Of a DNA stretch of 64,000 bases, positions 25,103 to 35,006 are shown piece by piece. Origin of the DNA: Allodiplogaster sudhausi. Lineage: Eukaryota > Nematoda > Chromadorea > Rhabditida > Diplogasteridae. The position numbers and the translations under genes were made by a program. The notes under the pieces are model-generated. The model was not told the origin of the DNA, did not search any database, and was given only the letters and a program-made list of their open reading frames with translations. The stretch is from NCBI GenBank assembly GCA_945643635.1, contig CALZFC010000042.1, forward strand, positions 2,517,001-2,581,000, written 5' to 3'. Positions within the stretch are counted from its first letter, which is position 1; every line of letters begins with the position of its first letter.

Positions 25103-28100
25103 TTAGAAGCCCTTGATGACGCAGTAGGCTTCGAGTGCAGAGAGTGTGAGATAGATCAGCCACAGCGAGCAGAAGAAGAAACTCGTGATGTACTGCAAAG
25201 AGAAGTTGTCTCTCTTCAACGGATACCACGTGTCCTCAAAGGGAGTCCACCAGAGGTCCTACTCTTTCTCATCCGGGCCATTAATACCGCAGCAAGGCAG
25301 AGACTCGTAAAGAAAAGGCCAAAGTCCGTTTTGCTTGCTCTCTTAACTACGCGGACTAAGTGCACGTGTCGTGGAGGGTTGCAAACTTGGTACGTTCTCT
25401 TCCTGGCCCAGACTCGTCTGGCTCCTGCTTTCTACTGCAAGACACAGTACGCTTCCAGGGCGGAAAGTGTCAGGTAAATGCACCACAGCGAGCAGAAGAA
25501 TGCGGAGGTGATATACTAAACAGGCAAGGTTCTTATCCCGTCCACTTCTCGTCTCTGCCAGAAAGAACTGCACCCATGTTCTTAAATCCGCCCATGGATA
25601 CCATTTCTTTTTTACTTCCTAAATAAATACATAAGTATGTAAGTATATACATCATGTGTTTATAGTTAATATGATGGACATTGAAGTTTCCTGCAAGGAA
25701 TGCACATACAGTACCGCTCAGCGGCCAGGGGTCAATGCTATAGCGGCTATAGCGGCTATAGCCAAAAGAGGCCAAGCGAAATTAAGGCCTGTAACATTTT
25801 TGTTTTCAGAATTCATTGTTATTTCTGTCTTCAGAGCAATGCTCTGCATCCATTAAGCTCAAAAACTCTACAAAACAATGCATATTCACCAAAATGGAAA
25901 ATCTTGTAAATATGTGGTGCAGGAACACCACAATTTGTAGTGTGTGAATGTGTCATCGTTTCAGTGAAATTTATAAAGGCACTTGCTCGAACCGTATAAC
26001 AACTTTAAATTACAGTTTCAAGCTCTATTTTGCATCCTTTTGTCTTAAGAAGATACTTTTAATGCTACAAGTGAAAAAGGAATGGCAAAAAATCTTGCAA
26101 AAAAATTTGGAAGAAATAAGCTCAAAGGAGGAACCGAACACCAGCTCTTCCGTTCATGCACATGCTAAGCATACCAATGCTCCATCCAGCCATAATGTTA
26201 GCCAACTCGAAACAATTTTAAGAAACATTTTGACGGCTTTTAAGAGTTGTTAGAGTCCATGCCATAAAAATTCATTGCTTTCAGTAGTGTTCTGTAAGTT
26301 GCCACATTTCAATTTCGAAAACAAAGTTTTGGGTTGCCTCCTCTCCTCTCATTGGAATATATTTTTTACGAACGACCTTTCCAGATTTGAATTCCAAAAG
26401 CTCAGAAAAATGTTTGCTGCGATTGGGGTTAGAACCTGTGACATGCAAAATCGCAGGCCGGCGCTTAACCCACTGCGCCACAACTATCATATCCGTTCGC
26501 CTCCCAAGCCAAACTTTAGCAGTGGGTACTTCGAAAATTTACCCCCTCTTTCTCTCTCTCGATTTATTCTCCCTTTTCTTCGCTTTGAATTGCTTCGCCT
26601 CCTCTTTGAGTTCTTATTTTGATTCTCCTTATTTTTTTTGTCAAAACATTCGCCCCGGTTGGGATTCGTACCTGCGACGCTCAAAACAGCACGCTAACGC
26701 GCAGCCTACTGCGCTACGCAGGCCATGTACGGGCTCTCAAGCCCGATAAAGATAATGGCAAATCAGCCATATACGTCGCCATTCAATTTCTTTCTCTCAC
26801 TCTCTCTCTCTCGCTCTCTCGGTACGTATTGTTTTGTCCTATCTTTGCTTCGCTCGAAGTGGCACGAATTTAGATCAACTTCGAGTCCACAGAGCAAAAA
26901 GTTACGTTACCCTTGGGTATTACTTATAAGTAAACCACTGAAAGTCAGTACAAAGTGTCCAGGCCGAAATCCAGATAGCGTCGCTGCAATCGCACTGATG
27001 TCAATTAGAGCTCAAAGGGGATTGCTCAAAGCGGAAACAAAGGGAGACCAGTCAACGCCTGGCTTTAGGCCTCTGATGTGGCTTGCGGAACGCAGTAAGT
27101 TGCTCTCCAGCTTGAACTTTTGTGCGTCGCAGGTTCGAATCCCTACCGGGGCGAAAATTTGCCTAGGAAAAATTAAGGAGAGTCAAGATCGGAGCTCAAA
27201 GTGGAGGATTGTTCAAAGCGAAGCAAAGAGAGTGCAAATCAAGACGTAATACAGAGACTCACTTTCAAGGTTTGGCTTGGTCGAACAGACATAATTGGTG
27301 TAGCGCAGTGGGTTAAGCGCTAGTCTGCGATTTTGCATGTCACAGGTTCTAACCCCAATCGTAGCAAACGTTTTTTTTCTGATTGTGAGCGTTTGGAATT
27401 CAAATCTGGAAAGTTCGTTCGTAAAAAAATATATTCCGATGAGAGGAGAGGAGACAACCCGAAACTTTGTTTTTGAAATTGAAATGTGGCAACTTACAGA
27501 ACACTACTGAAAGCAATGAATTTTTATGGCATGGACTCTAACAACTCTTAAAAGCCGTCAAAATGTTTCCTAAAATTGTTTCGAGTTGGCTAACATTATG
27601 GCTGGATGGAGCATTGGTATGCTTAGCATGTTCATGAGCCGAAGAGCCGGTGTTCGGTTCCTCTTTTGAGCTAATTTCTTCCAATTTTTTTGCAAGATTT
27701 TTTGCCATACCTTTTTCACTTGTAGCATTAAAAGTATCTTCATAAGACAAAAGGATGCAAAATATAGCTTGAAACTGTAATTTAAAGTTGTTATACGGTT
27801 CGAGCAAGTGCCTTTATAAATTTCACTGAAACGATGACACATTCACACACTACAAATTGTGGTGTTCCTGCACCACATATTTACAAGATTTTCCATTTTG
27901 GTGAATATGCATTGTTTTGTAGAGTTTTTGAGCTTAATGGATGCAGAACATTGCCCTGAAGACAGAAATAACAATGAATTCTGAAAACAAAAATGTTACA
28001 GGCCTTAATTTCGCTTGGCCTCTTTTGGCTATAGCCGCTATAGCCGCTATAGCATTGACCCCTGGCCGCTGAGCGGTACTGTACATATGTATATGTACAT

Positions 28101-29011
28101 ACATTTAACATTATAATGAATTATTTAATTAGCTGTGTGTAACACTGACTCTAAGACAAGCAGGCCCTCCCAGCTCTCCGCCGACGTATTTATTTCTCCT
28201 GAGCACGATGACAAAGATGCAGATGGCCGCTTCAATGCAGAAGATCATGACGGAGAAGCCGAGGTTGCCGGGGTCCACCAGGAATCTGTAGGACAACTCT
28301 TGTATCGTAAGCAGTTCGAAACTACAGCATGGCGGGAAATTTAAAATATTGAGAGGCCGACTTGGTTCCGTTGAGTGCGTGGTAGATGGCGGCCATACTC
28401 CAGGCGATTCCAATGCCGAGGAAGACATTGACGGCATTCGAGCCAGTGACGTTGCCGATGGAGTTGTCCGCGTACTTGTCCTGCACCGCCGACACCTTCG
28501 AGGCGAATGTGTCTGAAGAGACACTCGTTACAGTACACTCTTGTCATACAGGGTGAGTGGAACAAAGGGAAAGAGAAAGAGGGAAAGAGAAAGTGAGAGA
28601 GAGAAAGAGAAGGAAAGAGAGAGAGTAAGAGACAAGAATAGGTGAGAAATCAAAATGAGAAAGCACAAACCAGGGACTGAAGTTCCGAGAGCGACGAAAG
28701 AGATGGCCGTGACAGAGTCCTTGAGGCCGACCCAGCAGCCGAACTGAGATGCAAGATCTCCGACCAGAGCAGTCAACACGCCGATCATTCCAATCGAGAC
28801 CACGAAGCACGCCCAGCCTCCCCAGTAGTCTGCAAAGGGTCTTGGGTCTAATAAAGGTCTGAGAGGAGCCTACTCGACCTGTTGGCGGAATAGTCGCGAA
28901 GAGCAACTTCCATGGCACTGTGAGGATGTGCATGAAGTAGTCAAAGCAACTGGGCGGCTCTGCCTCCTTTATCGAAAGATCTGTTGGTCTGTCACTCTCT
29001 TTTTTCTCCCT

Positions 29012-29064
<53 letters not shown>

Positions 29065-29181
29065 GCTCTCTCTCTCTTACTCTCTATCTTTCTCTCTATC
29101 TTTCTCTCTTTCTCTCTATCTTTCTCTCTATCTTTCTCTCTTTCTCTCTATCTCTCTCTCTCTCTGTCTCTCTCTGTCTCG

Positions 29182-29226
<45 letters not shown>

Positions 29227-29354
29227 TCTCTTTCTCTCTCTCTTCTCTCTCTCTCTCTTTCTCTTTCTCTCTCTCTTTCTCTCTCTCTCTTTTTCTCTAT
29301 CTTTCTCTCTTTCTCTCTATCTTTCTCTCTCTCTCTCTGTCTCTCTCTGTCTCG

Positions 29355-29388
<34 letters not shown>

Positions 29389-29441
29389 TTCTCTCTATCT
29401 TTCTCTCTATCTTTCTCTCTATCTTTCTCTCTTTCTCTCTA

Positions 29442-29485
<44 letters not shown>

Positions 29486-30515
29486 TCTCTTTCTCTTTCT
29501 GTCTCAAACCTTGGGCTCGCCGCCTTCGTCCTCTTCGTCCACTCCGTCGTCGTCATCTCCTCCCTCCACTGAGAGTGCCTCAATGAACTGCTCTCTCCAG
29601 GAGGAGGTTCCCAGCATGAGTTTCGTGTTCGCATTCTTGATCATACGGTCGATGACATTCTGGAAGCAATGACAACTGTCGTCTTATTCCTTGAATTGAT
29701 TACTTTCTTCTGTTATATATCAATTTTTTGTATATAAAGAGTTCTACCAATTGAGTTGAGAACCCGCCTGGAAATCCTTGCTCTCCTTGATTGTGATCTG
29801 GCACTTGGTATGCTCTCCCATGCGTGGCTTGCCCAGCTCGGCAATCTGCAGCTGATACTCGGTCAGCACCTTACCGTAGTCGTCCTCTCCTGAAGCTGCC
29901 AGTCCATTCATTTTTAGTGTCTCTTCCAGTGTAAAGAGTGTGTAAGCCATTTCCTTCTCCCTGCACGCAGGGCGGCCAACATCAAAATGAGAAAAAAAAA
30001 TAAGATTTTCTATGTTAGAAACCCCCAAGAGAGGAACCGCGGAGGTCGCTGTGCTTGTTATTCTTCAGATCAATTCATTTTAGAACAGTTAAAAGATACT
30101 AGTCCATGTTACGAAAAGCAGTCAAATAATGCGATAGAGGATGTCAGTTAGCAGAGAAGTCATTAAGCAACTCAAGATACATTTCAGTTTCTTCCTTTGT
30201 TAGTGCGCAAAGTGCATGTGAATGTCCATTCAACGACATCGAACATGGAACAGGACAAGAAGCGAGAGAGAAGGCCAGTGAGTGAGAGGCCAGTCGAAGC
30301 AGAGAAGGCGAGAGAGCACGGCGGACCGAGAGACGCAGGACGAGAAAGGGGAGAGGAAACGACCTTGCTTGGACATCCCGGCGATCCACGAAGACATGCG
30401 ACGACGGAATCGGGCATTCAGATTCTGAGTATCCTCTGCCGCCAGGAAATCTGCCGGACTGCGAGATCGCTCATCCTTGAGGCCTGGGGGGACAACGGAA
30501 GAGAGAGAGAGACCC

Positions 30516-30546
<31 letters not shown>

Positions 30547-33500
30547 GAGAGAGACATTAAGGGAGGGAGGAAAGATCAGGGGAAAACGGCCAAGAAATAC
30601 CGTCTACTCGGTAAAATGTGTGAAGGGGCAAGAAAGGTGCTCAAACTGGAGTCAGTCTAATGAAAAACAGAAATGGAAACTGTGAAAAAGACAACAAATG
30701 TGAAATTCTCGTGGTGAAACGTGGGTGATCGGGAAGACAATGAAAACGTGGAATGGTCGGAATTACTAGTTCCTTTATTGATTCATAAAAGATTTCATAC
30801 TTTTTTGAATGTATGTATGTACATACATACTATGTACATACATATGTACATACACAATAAGAGCAATTCCGACATCCGATGCAATGGTGCAAAAGGGAAG
30901 AAGGATTTCGTTTAATGCCCAAGGAGGGGAGGATGGACACCTGTGGAGGTCGTATCGTTGGCCGTGTCTGAGGGAGTCGTTGAGGCTGCTCTCTTCCTCT
31001 CCATTCGATTCCGGAATCGCTCTTGGACTTTCGAGAGATCTAAGGACAAGAATGAGAGGGTAGAGTAGCAGAGATATTGAGAGAGTGTAGAGAGTGGGAG
31101 AGAGAGGGGCGAGTCATGCGAGATCCCCTCACATCCGCAACTAAAAATAATATTCTGAAATTCCCAAAATGGTTGATGTCAAGATGACAAACCACCTTAC
31201 AGTCAGAGCTGACCAGCCACCTCACAACAGAGTCACTGTAACAGATTCAAGACAGGAAAGGTTAGCTACGGTGATAATCTATGGGAGAAAGTACAATCTA
31301 TATATGAGAACTTTACAATCGCACAAAATTGCTACTGAAAGTTATATTGTTTGAAGGAGAAGCTTAGGATGTTTGAGGAACCAACTCAGGCTGAAATAGA
31401 GTCGCTGAGGGAATGCGTTAGAGAGAAAGAGAGACAGAGAAGGAGAGAAGAGAGTCAAGACAGAATTGGAGGGAGAGAGGTCATGCCTAGAGATTGGAAG
31501 GGCGCAAGCCTTTCACAATGCAACAATGGCCAAAACCATTCATTGTTATTCAATCACTCTTTTATGCCCCCAGCTTATGAAATTAAACTTTTTGTATAAG
31601 CCCATTTCATGGAAATCAATTTTTCATTTATAAGAGTAAGAGACGGTTTGGCGGTGACATTTTCACCCTGTAATGACTTGTCAGCAGAAATCAAAGTTTT
31701 GTAAACAAAAATAAAAATAAATGTAAGATTGAACATGAAATACGAAAGTATTCTAAAATGTATTGAATTTCGGATATTTTAATTTGTTGTAGTGATCATA
31801 TCGTAAGAGACGGAGCTAAAGAGTGAACTGACCGTTCATCTTCTTGGCCCAGATCGGAGGATCAATCTCGATGAAGAAGGAGTCCGCTCTCTCGTACTGT
31901 TCAGTGTCCACGATTCCGATTTCAATGAAAGCCCTCAAGCATGTTCATCATAGTAGAGACAACATACAAATGTGTATATATGTAAATGAGGTATTATGAA
32001 AGCATTTCGAATAATAAAGTCATGGTTGAAATGCAATGCGAACTCGGTCTGATTGTCGTCGAAGACGAGCTCTCCTTCCTTTGCATCAAAGTGCTTAGCG
32101 TTCACTGCCGTGCCTTCCACCGTTCTATACTTTGTTCATGTAGTATGAATTGAATAACTGAATGATAGTTACCTGTATGGAATGATGACCTTTCCACGTG
32201 CTCCAGAATGTCTCTGAACACGAAGAGACAAGAAGCCACAGCTTTCGACGATCTCAAAGTGATCGTGCTCGAAGGAGAAGACTCCGGCGTGGTCGTCATC
32301 TGCGATTATCACTTCTCTTTTCTCTTTTCTTTTTTCTATCTCTCCAACTGCTCTTTGGCCCCTTCACTTCCCTCTTAAAGTGAAGGTAAATGAGAATGTT
32401 GTGTCCATTTTGTGTTCATTTCAAGTAATTGTGATGACGAGAGATTCTCTCGTCATGTCCCAAGAATGAAGAGGGCAGACGATTCCCAGTCAGTGACAGA
32501 ATCGCTCTCTCTATCTCTCTCCTTCTCTATCTCTCCCCCATCTGCATCAATTTCCCCATCTCCCTATCGCTCTCTTTCTCTCTTCTATCTCTTCTATCTC
32601 TCTCCCTATCTCTCCCTCTCTCTCTCCATCTCCCTCTCTCTCTCTCCCTCCAGACAACCCTGGATACTTTCAAGCTGGGGAGTACAAATTGCGCGAAAAG
32701 TACAGGCGCATCCGCCTTCGCAGAGCTTTTTCCTCTCTTACGCAGCATTTTGAAGTGGTTGAACGACCCGGCAGCAACCGCAAAAGTCAACCAAAAGAGA
32801 AGAGGAGAAGAGAGAGCGCAGAGAGGAAAAGTGATCAGACGGAATGGAAGAGAGACGAGCCAGAAGAGAAGAGATGCAGAGCGTGGATGGGAGAGGGAGA
32901 GAGAACGTTAGAGAAGAAGAGACTCAGACATGCAATCAAAAAAGAGATGGAAGAGTGTACAAGCAGAAGCGACCTATCCACCGGAGGTGTACTCACGCAA
33001 AGTGAGTGTCGCAATTCGTCTTCTACAGTAGAAGGAGAAGAGAAAGCTGTGGCTTATGGCAGAAGAGATGATAAGAAAGTATGTAGATATGTAGGAGAAG
33101 GAAAATAAGAAAGAGAAAAGAAGTAAGTTAGACCAAGAATCATGATGGTTGCAGTGGCGGGCATCTCCAGCTGCGCGACCGGCAATCCACCGATGCGGGA
33201 AGGGTCCAGAACCAGGCCGTCCTGTACGAATCAGTCGCCATTCAAATGGAAACTTATTCATTCGTCCATATTTTTAATGTAATGAATATAAAATGTGGAT
33301 GAGGATGCATATCCAATGACCTTGGTGCGAACACGAAGATTCTTTAGATGGAGATAGAAATGCTCGTCCTCTTCAAAAACATCGTCGTCCACGATCTCGA
33401 TTGCGATCTTCTGAAAAGGGAAAAGAGAGGATCTCCTTTACTCATTAGAAGGGGTCAGAGAGTGAAGATGATCTACCCACCTGATGCTTGTCCTCCGGGT

Positions 33501-34550
33501 AGAAGGTAAGCGTGCCCTGAACAGGGATGTAGTCCGAGGTGGACTCGGCAGTTCCGTCTTCAGTGTAGTAGTCAACCATCACTGTCAGCCCTGAGTAAAG
33601 GATACTTATCAGTCAATTTATATTATCGCTATTCTATCTTCAAGGACAGCACGACTGTTATCTGTCCTACGGACCTCTTTGCCTTTTTCTGATCTTTCCG
33701 CTGTCTTTTCCGCATTCTCTAAGGGGGGAATTTTCGTTCGCCCGAAATTAGGAATATATTCGGAACGTTGTTATTTCTTCGTCCAAGGTTCCTTTGTGAT
33801 TGAAAAAATGAATGAATCCACACCATCCGGTCCTCCGTCGCGGCCGACGACCACATCAAAGGTGCCGACATTCTCGAGGACCGTGTAGTGGGCGGGGTCG
33901 AAGAAGATGCGGCAGGTGTGCTCGCGGGCCTGCTTCTCTTGCGCCTGCAGAATCTGCAAATGGTTAAGGACGATGCCAACGGCACTCTCGGTTAGCACAG
34001 GGAAAGGAAGAACAGCACACGTGAGGAGGGAGAGAGAGAGAGAGAGGGACGATGAGAGAGGAGGAGGCAGAGCGAGATGGAGAGAGAGGGAGGGGAGAGG
34101 ATGAGACAGAGAGCGAGAGTAAGAGAGAGGGAGTGAGAGGGGCGAGGGAATGACATGTTGCTGTGGAATCAAAGTCCACATATAAGAGCTCGACTGAAAT
34201 CGATTTATTTTTGAAAAAAAAATGTATGTGTGCTGGACGACACGGAGACTCTTTAGAAAGAGAGAAGAGTGGAGAGAGAGGCATCACGCAGACAAGGAGA
34301 AGGCATTCTTGGCATCACAATCGGTGGCAGTTATCAAGGCAGGCAATGAAACCAGGAGAGAAGGAAAGGCTTTCTATTGTATCGACAAGTGCTGAGAGGG
34401 AAAGGCACAGTCGATGCTTTCCGAGACAGTCACTCACGGCTTCCACAGCCTTGTTGTGCTCCTTGTCGATCCGCTTTTTCACGATGTCACCACCACCGAT
34501 CAGGCGGCGCGTTGCTTGCACGCGGTAGAAGGCACGACTCTGAAGAGAGA

Positions 34551-34586
<36 letters not shown>

Positions 34587-34660
34587 AGAGAGAGAGAGAG
34601 AGAGAGAGAGAGAAGACAGATACAAGAGAGGAGACAGAACAGAGATAGAGAGAGAGAGAG

Positions 34661-34703
<43 letters not shown>

Positions 34704-34748
34704 CAGATACAAGAGAGGAGACAGAACAGAGATAGAGAGAGAGAGAAC

Positions 34749-34790
<42 letters not shown>

Positions 34791-34815
34791 GAGAGAGATA
34801 CAAGATAGGGGACAG

Positions 34816-34861
<46 letters not shown>

Positions 34862-34949
34862 AGAGATGGAGAGGAGATAGACAAGAGAGGAGACAGAACA
34901 GAGAGAGAACAGAGAGAGAGGAGAGAGATACAAGAGAGAGCGACAGAAC

Positions 34950-35006
<57 letters not shown>

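Larger units (their letters stand above)
25709..28081. mobile_element. Foldback DNA element with about 780-bp inverted arms in the last NCX intron
   Basis: Arms 25709-26484 and 27297-28081 are near-perfect reverse complements, each ending in CAGTACCGCTCAGCGGCCAG and three copies of ctatagcgg close to the tip. A TA dinucleotide flanks both ends (25707-25708, 28082-28083), as in Tc1/mariner-type TA insertion. Both arms carry the same open frame (start MCHRFSEIYKGTCSNR), frameshifted in the right arm; it does not resemble a transposase I know. The 0.8-kb centre holds a second, more diverged inverted pair with tRNA-like modules. No transposase is recognisable, so it looks non-autonomous. Confidence 0.85.

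Noticed and set aside
25193..25258. DLWWTPFEDTWYPLKRDN reading straight into the last NCX exon
   Set aside because: Splicing at TTTGCAG in phase 0 from exon 28150 aligns residue for residue with other NCX proteins; the upstream frame adds unrelated residues. A longer exon cannot be fully excluded.
25212..25300. CCGINGPDE on the minus strand as a tetraspanin loop
   Set aside because: The frame hits a stop immediately after, and the neighbouring membrane span is the NCX C-terminus. It is intronic.
25948..26253. Transposase gene in the left arm of the foldback element
   Set aside because: The 101-residue frame shows no catalytic motif known to me, and its copy in the right arm is frameshifted.
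26650..27365. Functional tRNA genes in the foldback element
   Set aside because: A and B boxes are visible but acceptor stems do not pair and anticodon loops are irregular. tRNA-derived repeats fit better.
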